Source: Tellurirhabdus bombi (lineage in GTDB: Bacteria; Bacteroidota; Bacteroidia; Cytophagales; Spirosomataceae). From it: a stretch of DNA of 64,000 bases. This document shows, in pieces, positions 34,375-43,435 of this stretch. Position 1 is the first letter of the stretch. The number at the start of each line of letters is the position of its first letter. The stretch lies in assembly GCF_021484805.1 (NCBI RefSeq), contig NZ_CP090557.1, positions 2,182,001-2,246,000 of the forward strand. Reading direction: 5' to 3'. The position numbers were made by a program, and so were the translations under genes. The notes beneath the pieces were generated by a model. The model was not told the origin of the DNA, ran no database searches, and saw only the letters and a program-made list of their open reading frames with translations.

Positions 34375-35265
34375 TTACTCTTCATAAAATTTAATGCCTT
34401 TTTCGCGCAAAAATTGCTTGATGACATCAACGTGTATGCATTCTCCGACGTTCAGAAACGGATAATTGGAGACAATTGTTTTCCGGCCATTGATAATCAC
34501 TTCCTCATCCACCACGTCGAGCTTCAAATGCAGGTGACGGGTGGCACTTTGCAGGCCGTAGACAGTGCCGTTGGTATCGAAAAGCGGACCGCCGCTCTGA
34601 CCAGGGAGGCCCGGTGTACTCATTTCAACGCTCGAAAGCACCCCATTGTTATCCGTGCGTAAGCGGGTCACGATACCATCTACCGGAAAATAAGGCGTAT
34701 TGGAGCGCCCTTCCGTGTTCCATTCAATTTCGTCTTTTTCTTTGTTGTATTGGTGATTCTTGAATTCAGGAAAGGGATAACCCAACCGGCACAGTGATTT
34801 TCCTGGCTTGATCTTCCGGCTGTCTTTCAGAAAAACGGCGTGCGAATTATACTGAATCTGTTTATACCCCAAAAACTGGATAATGGCCAGATCGTATGTG
34901 GGGTGCATGTGCAGCTCAAAAGCGGGTTCTTCACTGTCAACCGTATTCGGAAATTTATGGCGAAGCTGAACGATCGTTCCGGGCTTCAAATCGTATTTTT
35001 TCTCTAAGTCAACCAGTTTGCGATCGAACTGTTTATCCCGCAAAATCGACTGACGCTCACCCAGGAAGTTGAGGTGATTCTGACGATATTTTTCAGGATT
35101 GATGAGGCTTTCGGCAACGTGCTTGCAGGTAATGGCGCAACCGAATTCATTCACAAAAAACAGGGTTGAGCTGGTCCGGTTAATTATGCTACCGCCGTAG
35201 GCGCGGCTGATTGTCAGAATGGGCCGTAAAAATGTACTTATTCGCTCAATGGCTTCAACAAACAT
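34375..35265 (-). CDS. Trypsin-like serine protease domain protein
   Basis: This 296-residue protein has the full chymotrypsin-fold triad in order: His 49 in AITCKHVAES, Asp 125 in TYDLAIIQFLG and Ser 224 in GLPGQSGGPLFD followed by GTVYGLQSA. No signal peptide or PDZ domain is visible, so it is probably cytoplasmic and not a DegP/HtrA homologue in architecture. Stand-alone trypsin-like domains without a signal often occur in stress or defence contexts; nothing next to it supports a specific role. The last residues (KGIKFYEE) are polar. Confidence 0.85.
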   Translation of the reverse strand: MFVEAIERISTFLRPILTISRAYGGSIINRTSSTLFFVNEFGCAITCKHVAESLINPEKYRQNHLNFLGERQSILRDKQFDRKLVDLEKKYDLKPGTIVQLRHKFPNTVDSEEPAFELHMHPTYDLAIIQFLGYKQIQYNSHAVFLKDSRKIKPGKSLCRLGYPFPEFKNHQYNKEKDEIEWNTEGRSNTPYFPVDGIVTRLRTDNNGVLSSVEMSTPGLPGQSGGPLFDTNGTVYGLQSATRHLHLKLDVVDEEVIINGRKTIVSNYPFLNVGECIHVDVIKQFLREKGIKFYEE

Positions 35266-35383
35266 AGTTAGGGGTCAAAACAGAGGCGCAAGATACGCTG
35301 GTAATGAATAATGAGCAATGAACCAAGGTACCGCAAAGGTCACTTTTAGGGGTTCAGAGCCCATTATTCATTGCATTTTAATC

Positions 35384-36223
35384 TTACTTGCACTCGGCCA
35401 GAATTCGCTGGTGGTTGGTAATGTAGGCATCATCACCGGCTTTCTTGGCTAACTCCAGACCGGCAGTGGCATCGGCTCTGGCCGACTTGCAGTCTCCCAT
35501 TTTGGCGGCAATCTTTCCGCGCAGGTAATACGTCCAGTATTCTTTCTGAGTTTCAATGACTTTGCTGGCCCATTCGTGGGCTTGTTTCAAGTCACGGTTG
35601 TTCTGGTAATAATAGTCAGCAGCGGCAAAAAACACGTCTGACTTGGCGGCTGGATTGGCCGTTTGCTCCTTGATCTGCGCCATAATTTTTTCGTCTGGAT
35701 TGTTCTCCATCGGAAATTTGACTTCTACGTTTTCCCAGCGCAGCGCCAGCATGGCTTTGGTAGCCGTAAAATCGGTAAATTCAATCGTGAAGGCTTCGGC
35801 AGGCGTCGTTAGTTTGGTTGGCTTTACCGTAAAACGGAGAACATCATTTTCGGGCTTATACTCAAACGAACCAAACGAATTGGCGCTTTTGCTCAAAATA
35901 ACAGTCCACTCGGTCGGGTTGGGAATGGTGAACAAGGCGTAGGAACCAGCCGCTACGTTTTGCCCGTTCACGAGCATATCTTCCGAAAATGTAAGTTTAG
36001 TGGCCTGGTTGGCTCCCGTCCGCCAGACTTTGCCGTAAGGGAGCTGTTCGCCAAACATTTTCCGGCCTTTCAGTGAGGGGCGGCTGTAGTTAACCGAAAC
36101 TTTAGAGAGTCCAACCACCTGCGAAACTGAAGCCGCTGGGCTGGGTTGGGGCGTTTGAATCTGGGCGTAGCTAAGTGAGCCGAGGCCAAGGGCCAGCACC
36201 AGCGTAAGGATGGATTTTTTCAT
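35384..36223 (-). CDS. Secreted DUF2911 domain protein
   Basis: This 279-residue protein has the start chosen at ATG 36223, which gives a clean signal peptide (MKKSILTLVLALGLGSLSYAQ); the 11 residues upstream in frame are not signal-like. The DUF2911 domain spans about 30-180: VSVNYSRPSLKGRKMFGEQLPYGKVWRTGANQATKLTF, VNGQNVAAGSYALFTIPN and WTVILSK are the typical segments. A helical TPR-like C-terminus follows (ADYYYQNNRDLKQAHEWASKVIE, then YYLRGKIAAKMGDCKSARADATAGLELAKKAG). The function of the family is unknown. It is common in Bacteroidota and likely periplasmic. Confidence 0.92.
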   Translation of the reverse strand: MKKSILTLVLALGLGSLSYAQIQTPQPSPAASVSQVVGLSKVSVNYSRPSLKGRKMFGEQLPYGKVWRTGANQATKLTFSEDMLVNGQNVAAGSYALFTIPNPTEWTVILSKSANSFGSFEYKPENDVLRFTVKPTKLTTPAEAFTIEFTDFTATKAMLALRWENVEVKFPMENNPDEKIMAQIKEQTANPAAKSDVFFAAADYYYQNNRDLKQAHEWASKVIETQKEYWTYYLRGKIAAKMGDCKSARADATAGLELAKKAGDDAYITNHQRILAECK

Positions 36224-36412
36224 GGTTTCAAAAAGAGCGATTGGTTTTGGGTGCAATTTACGGCTCGGCTCGGTTTTTAGAGACTAGTTTCGGATAAGCG
36301 GGACCAAAACGCAACGTGACCAGAAGCAAATTCTTTTCTCCCCATAACCTGACTCCCGTAAACAACCCATGCCTTAGCGAGTTACTATATGCATAATAAA
36401 ATCAATTGCGTT

Positions 36413-36673
36413 ATGGAAGATCAATCGAAAGAAGACCAAATCAGAGCAAAACAAGCTATATCACCAGCTGGACTGGCCGATCAGTCTGGCGATGCAAAGG
36501 GTGGAGTTGGTAGTGAGCTGCCGGATGAAGAAATTCCGGAAGTGCCAATTACCGAGATCGAGGAGAACTACCTGGACGAAAATGATAACCTGGATGGGGT
36601 ACGTCAGACGCACCCAAACCGCAATACGGACAAGCCGGACTTAGACAAGCCGGCTTACGGAGGCGGTCACTAA
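36413..36673 (+). CDS. Small acidic hypothetical protein
   Basis: The product has 86 residues from ATG 36413 (94 if ATG 36389 is used). It is strongly acidic, with PDEEIPEVPITEIEENYLDENDNLDG in the middle and a Gly/Pro/Asp-rich end (TDKPDLDKPAYGGGH). No membrane segment, signal or known domain is visible, and it is likely disordered. It is followed 8 bp later by a strong hairpin terminator, which supports it being a real transcribed gene. I cannot assign a function. Confidence 0.65.
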   Translation: MEDQSKEDQIRAKQAISPAGLADQSGDAKGGVGSELPDEEIPEVPITEIEENYLDENDNLDGVRQTHPNRNTDKPDLDKPAYGGGH

Positions 36674-36681
36674 AAAAGAAT

Positions 36682-36709
36682 CATCGGATGGGTCATAACC
36701 CATCCGATG
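36682..36709. terminator. Bidirectional terminator between small acidic protein and rtcB
   Basis: A perfect 12-bp stem (36682-36693 with 36698-36709) with a 4-base loop is preceded by AAAAAAG and followed by TTTATG. It lies between convergent genes and directly abuts the rtcB stop. Confidence 0.88.
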
Positions 36710-36710
36710 T

Positions 36711-38132
36711 TTATGAGTCCATGCGTACAATCTGGGGCTGGAACGTTCCGAGAACATCCACCAGATTTTGCTGAAAACTCATGACCTGGTTAATGTCTTT
36801 ATAAGCCATCGGAGCTTCGTCGAGACCGCCACCGATCAAAGTGATTCCCTGTTCTTTGAGGGCAGCGTTCATCTGCGAATGCGTAATGCTGTTTTTGGCC
36901 GCTGTTCGCGACATGCGCCGTCCTGCTCCGTGCGAGGCTGAATCGAGTGCAGTTGCTTCGCCCTTTCCCTGAACGATAAACCCCGGCTGCGTCATCGACC
37001 CCGGAATAACCCCCAAGACGCCTTTCCCAGCGGGTGTAGCACCTTTGCGATGCACAATCAATTCCCGGCCTTCGTGCATTTCCTTCCAGGCGAAATTATG
37101 GTGATTTTCAACCATTTTAAGCGGGTTTTCACCCAGCGCGCGCGCTACTTTGCGGTGAATCTGGTGGTGACAGGCCGACGCGTAATCTCCGGCCAGATTC
37201 ATGCTAAGCCAGTATTGTTGCCCTTCTTCTGAATCCAGCGACAGCCAGGCCAGGTGTTTTGCCTCGCGGGGCAGAGGCGTTTTGTGCATGGCCAATTTCG
37301 TGAAATGATCCGCGATGGACGCACCTAATCCGCGCGAACCCGAATGCGACAAGAGCGCCAGATAGGTGCCCGGTGGAACCTTAAAGTCATCGTCATCCTG
37401 ATTCGATGCCGTAATTTCGACAATACCGAATTCGGCGAAGTGATTGCCGGAGCCCGAGGTGCCAATCTGCCGAACGGCCTTATGATGCAGGCTACGCAGA
37501 AGCGGAATTTCCTGAAACGCTTTTCGGGCCAGGACCTCGTCATCCATTGGTTTGGAAAATTCCTGCCCTGCCCCAAACAGGGTCTCGCGTTGCAGAATAT
37601 TTTTCAGACGGCTTACATCGCTGTGCACGAGCTGGGCGGGTAAATCATAAATACTCAGGCACATCCGGCAGCCAATATCGACGCCAACCCCAAAGGGAAT
37701 CACCGCGTTTTCGGCGGCTAGCACGCCTCCAATGGGCAACCCGTACCCTTGATGCGCATCCGGCATCAAGGCTCCCGCCGCCGTAATGGGCAACCGCATG
37801 GCAACTTCCATTTGATTGATGGCCCCCGCTTCGATGTGATCAGCCCCAAAAACCGTATATTCTTTTCGCTCTTCATTCAGAGGGATTTCCACATAAGGTT
37901 TGCCGGCATTAGCTGGCTTCTCGACCAGTTCGGCAGCGATTTTACTCAGGGTTGCATTGTGAATATAATCTTCTGGATTTTCCAGCACTTTTTGAAGCAG
38001 GTCTATGGCTTCTTGCTGCTTTGTATGCTTGAAGTTTTGCTGCATAACGGCAAGCGCAATGCTGATTACTTTGCCTTCTGGATAGCCAATTCGACGAAGG
38101 TCTTTTCCGGTTAAATGAAGCTTTGTTGCCAT
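36711..38132 (-). CDS. rtcB: RtcB family RNA-splicing ligase
   Basis: The product has 473 residues from ATG 38132 (MATKLHLTGKDLRRIGYPEGK); the frame extends 8 codons further without support. RtcB joins RNA 2',3'-cyclic phosphate or 3'-phosphate ends to 5'-OH ends using GTP and Mn2+. Family motifs seen are GVGVDIGCRM (metal-binding Cys), GTSGSGNHFAEFG, LLSHSGSRGLGASI, HHNFAWKE and SHGAGRRMSR (region of the guanylylated His). It is typical of the shorter bacterial group that includes an N-terminal extension. No rtcA or rtcR is next to it, so the usual RNA-repair operon is absent here. Confidence 0.93.
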   Translation of the reverse strand: MATKLHLTGKDLRRIGYPEGKVISIALAVMQQNFKHTKQQEAIDLLQKVLENPEDYIHNATLSKIAAELVEKPANAGKPYVEIPLNEERKEYTVFGADHIEAGAINQMEVAMRLPITAAGALMPDAHQGYGLPIGGVLAAENAVIPFGVGVDIGCRMCLSIYDLPAQLVHSDVSRLKNILQRETLFGAGQEFSKPMDDEVLARKAFQEIPLLRSLHHKAVRQIGTSGSGNHFAEFGIVEITASNQDDDDFKVPPGTYLALLSHSGSRGLGASIADHFTKLAMHKTPLPREAKHLAWLSLDSEEGQQYWLSMNLAGDYASACHHQIHRKVARALGENPLKMVENHHNFAWKEMHEGRELIVHRKGATPAGKGVLGVIPGSMTQPGFIVQGKGEATALDSASHGAGRRMSRTAAKNSITHSQMNAALKEQGITLIGGGLDEAPMAYKDINQVMSFQQNLVDVLGTFQPQIVRMDS

Positions 38133-38265
38133 TTTATTAGGAATTGAACACAACAACTAAACGGTTTTAATCCGTAAGCGGCCCAAAAAGTTAGGCAAAT
38201 ATTCGCTTATCAATGCGTATTTTTCCGGTCTAAAAAAGCGCTGTTTAAACCTTGTTGCTTTCAAA

Positions 38266-38850
38266 ATGACACCAACGTTTTTTACTACCCAGTCGGAATT
38301 GAGGGCGTGGTTTATGGAAAATCACGAGAAGGAAACGGAATTATTGGTTGGATTCTATAAAGTTGGGGCGGGAAAAGCCAGTATAACCTGGTCGGAGTCC
38401 GTTGACGAAGCCATCTGTTTCGGGTGGATTGACGGTGTTCGGAGATCCATTGATGAAACCAGTTACATGATTCGGTTTACACCGCGTAAAGCGAAAAGCA
38501 TCTGGAGCGCCGTTAACATCAAGAAGGTGCAAGATCTTTCCAGTCTGGGACTTATGGCTCCGGCGGGACTAGCTGCTTTTGAAAAGCGGGAAGAATCAAA
38601 GTCGAAAGTATATTCTTTTGAGCAGGATTCCGTTCAACTGGATGCAATTGCGGAGGCTACTTTTCGGCAAAATGAGGCGGCGTGGACCTGGTTTAACACC
38701 CAGGCCCCATCGTACCGGAAAGCGGCTATCTGGTGGGTAATGAGTGCCAAACAGGAAGTAACGAAACAAAAGCGACTGACCGAACTGATTCAGGATTCGG
38801 AGGAACGCGTCCGGCTTAAACAGTTCAGTCGGACTACCGCTTCTAAGTAG
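38266..38850 (+). CDS. YdeI/OmpD-associated family protein
   Basis: This 194-residue cytoplasmic protein has the characteristic family segments: FFTTQSELRAWFMENHEKETELLVGFYK, then ITWSESVDEAICFGWIDGVRRSIDETSYMIRFTPRKAKSIWSAVNIKKVQ, and a helical C-terminus YRKAAIWWVMSAKQEVTKQKRLTELIQDSEE. The biochemical function is not known; family members have been linked to bacteriocin or peptide stress. The gene stands alone and its end overlaps a hairpin terminator. Confidence 0.9.
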   Translation: MTPTFFTTQSELRAWFMENHEKETELLVGFYKVGAGKASITWSESVDEAICFGWIDGVRRSIDETSYMIRFTPRKAKSIWSAVNIKKVQDLSSLGLMAPAGLAAFEKREESKSKVYSFEQDSVQLDAIAEATFRQNEAAWTWFNTQAPSYRKAAIWWVMSAKQEVTKQKRLTELIQDSEERVRLKQFSRTTASK

Positions 38851-38861
38851 TCCGCCTTTTA
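38830..38861 (+). terminator. Terminator at the end of the YdeI-like gene
   Basis: CGGACTAC (38830-38837) pairs with GTAGTCCG (38847-38854), followed by CCTTTTATTAT. The stem spans the stop codon. Confidence 0.7.
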
Positions 38862-38864
38862 TTA

Positions 38865-39404
38865 TCAGGCAGTAATCAGTAGGCCAACTTTTGTAGGGTG
38901 ATCCTGCACCTGCTCATCTGAACGTAAATTACGCATAAGCCAGATGATCATTAGGTCACCCGCGGCGGCCAGGGTGAAGAAAGTCCCAAACGCCAGCAAA
39001 CCGATGTTATTGAAAAACAAAGCGGCGGCATACGGAGCGAGGCCCATCACAATCAGCGGCATTAACACAACCAGGCGGTATTGACCTGCCCGCATCGGCA
39101 CAACGCTATGGCAGTAGGGCGTAAGGCTTTTCCATTGTACGCCAAATTTAACCTGCCGCCAGGAAACTCCACCGTGCCAGATTGCGGTCAGACCGTGAAT
39201 TAATTCGTGGAGAACAACACCGGCAAACAGAACAACGATGATTAACACGTACATCGTTGGCGAGGACATAAGCCGTGACTTATCCAATCCCCACATCCAG
39301 TAAAAAGGGGCTAGAAGCGCAGGAAAACCAACCAGAAAAGCGAGGAATCCGTAAATCTGGGCGTTAAATGAGGACATGGTCAGGTTTTGTGTCGGGCGTA
39401 TCAT
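38865..39404 (-). CDS. DUF3267-like membrane protein with HELIH zinc-protease motif
   Basis: This protein has 179 residues from ATG 39404 (MIRPTQNLTMSS); ATG 39377 is the alternative, and the frame back to 39509 is not credible. It has four or so membrane segments: YGFLAFLVGFPALLAPFYWMW, YVLIIVVLFAGVVLHELIHGL, LVVLMPLIVMGLAPYAAALFF and IGLLAFGTFFTLAAAGDLMIIWLM. HELIHG (His 66, Glu 67, His 70) sits in the second helix, as in metalloprotease-like DUF3267 proteins. The residues GDLMIIW near the end could give the third ligand. The substrate is unknown and the catalytic activity unproven. Confidence 0.85.
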   Translation of the reverse strand: MIRPTQNLTMSSFNAQIYGFLAFLVGFPALLAPFYWMWGLDKSRLMSSPTMYVLIIVVLFAGVVLHELIHGLTAIWHGGVSWRQVKFGVQWKSLTPYCHSVVPMRAGQYRLVVLMPLIVMGLAPYAAALFFNNIGLLAFGTFFTLAAAGDLMIIWLMRNLRSDEQVQDHPTKVGLLITA

Positions 39405-39551
39405 GCTTTTTGATGTCTGATGAGTTGAAACAGGATGCTTGTCTGTCAATCGATGCATCAAAAGTAAACGCCACCCACCGGGCCGACAACGAAGTGGGAC
39501 CAAGTCCAATAGGTTTGGGATGAAACTCGTCAGGTTTGGGATTTCGTTTGC

Positions 39552-39848
39552 TTATTGGCGACGGATAGACGTTAACCGAATGAAACCACACTGCGGATTG
39601 TCCAGTGACCGTTGCGCAACCGATTTTTCGTAGCGAACCCAGACTGTTAGGTTATTTTGCTGAAATTCCGTCGGGACATTCAGCGCGCGTAAGTTTCCCT
39701 TTTCGCCTTTTAAAGTCCAGGATGTGCCGCAGGGAGTTGTGCTGCTATCGTACGAGAGTATGGTAACCAATTCTTCTTTCGCGTCAACATTACGGTCGCA
39801 GCCAATCAGGAAACACAAAACCCAGCAATAACTTAGTATTCGTTGCAT
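39552..39848 (-). CDS. Small putative lipoprotein
   Basis: This 98-residue protein has a lipoprotein-type signal: MQRILSYCWVLCFLIGC, with the lipobox FLIGC and Cys 17 as the predicted lipidated residue. The rest is a short beta-rich domain with two more Cys (TPCGTSW and NPQCGF) that could form a disulphide. I do not recognise the family. It lies 72 bp after the kinase start side and upstream of the DUF3267 gene on the same strand, with no clear functional link to either. Confidence 0.72.
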   Translation of the reverse strand: MQRILSYCWVLCFLIGCDRNVDAKEELVTILSYDSSTTPCGTSWTLKGEKGNLRALNVPTEFQQNNLTVWVRYEKSVAQRSLDNPQCGFIRLTSIRRQ

Positions 39849-39920
39849 AATTAATCGTTTTAAAGAAGAGCCCCAGCGGGCTCGTTTAGTTGGAAAAGAG
39901 GGCGAAATTCTGCCTTAGAT

Positions 39921-41393
39921 TCAGGAAGGCAGGGCTTTCTCAAAGGCCTGATACGCTTTTTGATAGACCTCGTGACAAGCTGGATCAGGTTTGAATGTCC
40001 GTCCAAATTGCACGAAATGCATCGTTTCCTGAATGGTTTGCGTGGTGCCAATGGCTTTCATAGTCAGTAAGATAGCGCCAATTGAACCGCTTTCGTTGCT
40101 GTCATTCAACCGAACGGGAACCCCAAAAATATCGGCCATCATTTGCACCCATTCATCCGATTGGGCAAATCCGCCGTTCGCATGAATAACGCGGGTTGGC
40201 CCTGTATGTTGAGCGAGCAGCGTTTGAATGCGAAGCAGGTTGAACAAGACGCCTTCGAGAGCCGCCCGGGCAAAATGCGCCCGTGTATGTAGCCAGGAAA
40301 CGTTCAGGTAAGCGCCCTTGGCGTGGGCATCCCAAAGCGGCGCCCGCTCGCCTTGCAGGTAAGGCAAAAACAGCAACCCTTCGGAGCCCGCCGGAATCGT
40401 GGCCGCTTCGTGCAAGACCTCTTCGGTTTCCTGTTTCGTCAGGTGTTCAGAAAGCCACTGGAGGACGTTGGCACCGTTGTTGGTAGGGCCACCGACAATG
40501 TAATACGGACTACGCTCGTCTGCGTCCAGGATATAGCTAAACAGGCGTGCCTGTGGATCGCGCAGGGGCTGCGAGCAGGTTTGCCGGATGGCACCGCTCG
40601 TTCCAATGGTGATGGTAGTAATGCCCGACTCGATGGCCCCAGCTCCCAGGTTTGCCAGACAACCATCCGAGGCGCCAATCACCAGCCGGACACCATCGGG
40701 CAACTCCGTTTCCGAGAGAGCAGAGGCTTTGTGGTAGGTAACGATGTGGGTGGTTGGGACAGGCTCAGAAAGCTGGTCGGTTTGGATGCCAATCTGGTTC
40801 AAGGCAGGCGTATACCAAGTCAGCGAAGTCGCGTCAAACAGGCCGGTCGCCGTGGCAATGGAATAGTCAATTTGGTATAAGCCAGTTAGTTGGTGCCAGA
40901 GATATTCCTTGATGGAAATAATTTTATCCGTTTTGTCCAACACCTCCGGCTGCTGATCGCGAAACCAAAGTAATTTGCAGAAAGGGGCCATTGGATGGAC
41001 AGGAATTCCTGTATGATGGTATAAGTCGCGAACCAGTTCTGGTTGCTCTTCTTTCAGGCGCTCAACCTGCGTTTCCGAGCGGTTATCAGACCAAATCAAT
41101 ACATTGGTTAAAGGCTTACCAGCGGCGTCTACCGCCAACATGCTATGCATACCAGCACTAAATCCGATGGCTTCGATAGTAATCTGATGTTGACTTACTT
41201 CCAGGCAAACTTCATCAACAACCTGACGAAAGGCTTGCCAGACTTCGGTAATCAACTGTTCGCAATAGCCGGTTTCGGGGTAATAAGTCGTTACGGGAGC
41301 CGATGACTGGGCGATAATTGAGCCATTCTGAGGGCTAAAAGCGAGGCATTTAACATTTGTGGTACCAATATCGACGCCGAGAATGCAGGTCAT
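39921..41393 (-). CDS. FGGY family carbohydrate kinase (gluconokinase/xylulokinase type)
   Basis: This 490-residue two-domain sugar kinase shows the ATPase fold: GVDIGTTNVKCLAF (phosphate 1), IGFSAGMHSMLAVDAAGKPL, IWSDNRSE, then VIGASDGCLANLGAGAIESGITTITIGTSGAIR (phosphate 2) and GPTRVIHANGGFAQSDEWVQMMADIFGVPV (adenosine motif). It phosphorylates a sugar or sugar acid with ATP in the cytoplasm. The sequence style is closest to gluconokinases of the FGGY family; xylulose is the alternative. No dehydrogenase, symporter or regulator for gluconate is next to it, so the substrate is not settled. The length is normal. Confidence 0.88.
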   Translation of the reverse strand: MTCILGVDIGTTNVKCLAFSPQNGSIIAQSSAPVTTYYPETGYCEQLITEVWQAFRQVVDEVCLEVSQHQITIEAIGFSAGMHSMLAVDAAGKPLTNVLIWSDNRSETQVERLKEEQPELVRDLYHHTGIPVHPMAPFCKLLWFRDQQPEVLDKTDKIISIKEYLWHQLTGLYQIDYSIATATGLFDATSLTWYTPALNQIGIQTDQLSEPVPTTHIVTYHKASALSETELPDGVRLVIGASDGCLANLGAGAIESGITTITIGTSGAIRQTCSQPLRDPQARLFSYILDADERSPYYIVGGPTNNGANVLQWLSEHLTKQETEEVLHEAATIPAGSEGLLFLPYLQGERAPLWDAHAKGAYLNVSWLHTRAHFARAALEGVLFNLLRIQTLLAQHTGPTRVIHANGGFAQSDEWVQMMADIFGVPVRLNDSNESGSIGAILLTMKAIGTTQTIQETMHFVQFGRTFKPDPACHEVYQKAYQAFEKALPS

Positions 41394-41466
41394 GAGTCAG
41401 AAGTAGAGCGCGGGAATAATCAGAAATTGAATCGTATATTTCGGTAAAAATAGCTAAACCCGCCCA

Positions 41467-43026
41467 ATGAGAATTTGCCTTCCTCATTTTTCTTACCAAT
41501 TACTTATTGTTTACTTCTTTATCGGGGCTGCCTGCGGTTTACTATTCATTGGCTGTGGACAAACGCAAGATGCAGCGCAATTGTCCGGTAAAGACTTGGC
41601 CAAGACCTATTGCGCCAGCTGTCACCAATTTCCTGAGCCGAATTTACTGCCAAAACAGCTTTGGGAAACAAAAATTCTGCCCAAAATGGGACTGCGGTTG
41701 GGCATTCTGTCGGATACCGCTTCACTGGCCAACCAGATGACTGAACAGGAAGACTACCAGCACGGGATTAAAATGGGCGTTTTTCCCGCTCAGCCAGTCT
41801 TGGCGCGGGCGGATTGGCTAAAGTTAGTGCGGTATTACCTGGAAAACGCGCCGAAGGAATTGCCCCGTCAAGCGGCCAAATCAGCCATTGCGGTTGCTCT
41901 GCCCCTGTTTCAGGTACACAAGCCCAAGCAACCTCTGGAAGCACTGATAACGGGTATTGGGTTCGATTCGAGCGCGCAGGAAATCATTTTGAGTAACCGA
42001 CGGGGTTTGGTTTACTGGCTCAGTCCGAAGCTACAGGGGCTTGATTCAGTGTCGGTAGGTAGCGCAGCGGCCAGTATTCAGGCGCGTCGGGGCGGACAGG
42101 TTGATCTGCTGAGTATGGGCATCATGGACCCCAATGACGATTCTGTCGGAAGCTGGATGTCCGTACAGCGGGCAAATAAAACGCCAAAGCTGGCCGTTGT
42201 CGTGCCCAAACTGCATCGTCCGGTTGACGCCGCCTTTGCCGACTTCAACCGAGATGGGCAGGAGGATATGGTTGTTTGCCAATTTGGACACCTGACCGGA
42301 AAATTAAGCTGGTTTGAACGAAAAGCGAATACCTACCAGGAGCATGTATTAGAGGCAGTTCCGGGAGCGCGGCGCGTTGTTGTTCGGGATGTGAATCGGG
42401 ATGGGTGGCCGGATCTTGTTGTCTTGTTGACGCAGGGCGACGAGCAGGTAGCTATTTACTACAATGAAAAAAATGGCACTTCGTTTCGGAAAGAAACGGT
42501 TTTGCGCTTTCCGCCGGTATACGGGTCCAGTTATTTCGAACTGGCTGATATAGACCAGGATGGGGATGAAGATTTGATTTATACCAATGGCGACAATGCC
42601 GACTATTCGTATGCGCTGAAGCCTTACCACGGAATTCGTATCTACCAGAATGACGGCCATTTCCGCTTCAAACAAGCCTGGTTTTATCCCCTGTACGGCG
42701 CGACTCAAAGCCAGGCCGGGGATTTTGACGGTGACGGTGATATTGATTTTGCGACTATTGCCTTTTTTCCGGACTTTGCCCAGAAGCCGCTGGAGAATTT
42801 TGTTTATTTTGAGAACAAGGGAAATCTGAAATTTGCGCCTCAAACCTTCGCCGGTTCAGACCAGGGCCGCTGGTTAACCATAAAGGCGGCCGATGTTGAT
42901 CAGGATGGTGATTTAGATGTATTACTGGGGTCTTTTTTCCGGGCTGTCAGCCCTACGCCCCCTGATTTTCAGGAGCGTTGGCGACAAGCACCTGGTGTTT
43001 TTTTGCTAGAAAATAAGCGATATTAA
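41467..43026 (+). CDS. Lipoprotein with c-type cytochrome motif and FG-GAP/VCBS repeats
   Basis: This 519-residue surface or periplasmic protein starts with a lipoprotein signal (lipobox LFIGC, Cys 30). A haem-binding motif CASCH (Cys 49, Cys 52, His 53) follows soon after, then a beta-propeller-like region with repeated calcium-binding loops of the D-x-(D/N)-x-DG-x-x-D type: DFNRDGQED, DVNRDGWPD, DIDQDGDED, DFDGDGDID and DVDQDGDLD. This combination of a short cytochrome region with FG-GAP/VCBS repeats is common in Bacteroidota and Planctomycetota, where the role is unknown; electron transfer or binding of a surface polymer are guesses. It is monocistronic by position. Confidence 0.88.
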   Translation: MRICLPHFSYQLLIVYFFIGAACGLLFIGCGQTQDAAQLSGKDLAKTYCASCHQFPEPNLLPKQLWETKILPKMGLRLGILSDTASLANQMTEQEDYQHGIKMGVFPAQPVLARADWLKLVRYYLENAPKELPRQAAKSAIAVALPLFQVHKPKQPLEALITGIGFDSSAQEIILSNRRGLVYWLSPKLQGLDSVSVGSAAASIQARRGGQVDLLSMGIMDPNDDSVGSWMSVQRANKTPKLAVVVPKLHRPVDAAFADFNRDGQEDMVVCQFGHLTGKLSWFERKANTYQEHVLEAVPGARRVVVRDVNRDGWPDLVVLLTQGDEQVAIYYNEKNGTSFRKETVLRFPPVYGSSYFELADIDQDGDEDLIYTNGDNADYSYALKPYHGIRIYQNDGHFRFKQAWFYPLYGATQSQAGDFDGDGDIDFATIAFFPDFAQKPLENFVYFENKGNLKFAPQTFAGSDQGRWLTIKAADVDQDGDLDVLLGSFFRAVSPTPPDFQERWRQAPGVFLLENKRY

Positions 43027-43239
43027 AAACCATTAATCGACTTACCGGTTACTCAGTTCTTGTAAGTTTACTATTTGTGCAGAATGGTTACTTTAATGCT
43101 TGATTGTCAAGGTTTAACCACTAGTCAGCCGTTTGTTAAAAGAGGGTTAAAGTCTTATTAAAATCTACTGAATGCGTTGTAAGATTGGCTTGTTATTAGC
43201 AATTTTGGATAGATATAACACGCTCCCTTTCGAAAACAT

Positions 43240-43419
43240 ATGAATTACGACCGCTATTTTCTCATCAATTGCATGATGGGTGATGAGTTGTATAAGGAAA
43301 AGAACAAAAAAAAGGCCACTGTTTCATCCAGTGCTGTTGAAAAGCAATTTAATCTGCTCGCGCAGAAGCCACTGGACAAATATATTCGTAGCGGTATGCC
43401 CTGGTTACGCGCCTGGTAG
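43240..43419 (+). CDS. Small basic hypothetical protein (59 residues)
   Basis: ATG 43240 opens a frame of 59 codons ending at TAG 43419. The product begins MNYDRYFLINCMMGDELYKEK, has a Lys-rich stretch (KNKKKATVSSSAVEK) and ends DKYIRSGMPWLRAW. No domain is recognised. It sits alone in the 409-bp space between the FG-GAP gene and the CrtA-like gene. The 213 bp upstream (43027-43239) are AT-rich and hold no other frame or clear promoter that I can support. Length and codon pattern are plausible for a real gene, but there is no independent support. Confidence 0.4.
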   Translation: MNYDRYFLINCMMGDELYKEKNKKKATVSSSAVEKQFNLLAQKPLDKYIRSGMPWLRAW

Positions 43420-43435
43420 CCGCTTTTCACTTCAT

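Noticed and set aside
30407-41393. manA, GH76, DUF1080 and FGGY kinase as one sugar-utilisation locus
   Set aside because: They are widely spaced, in separate transcripts, and no SusC/SusD pair, sugar transporter or regulator links them.
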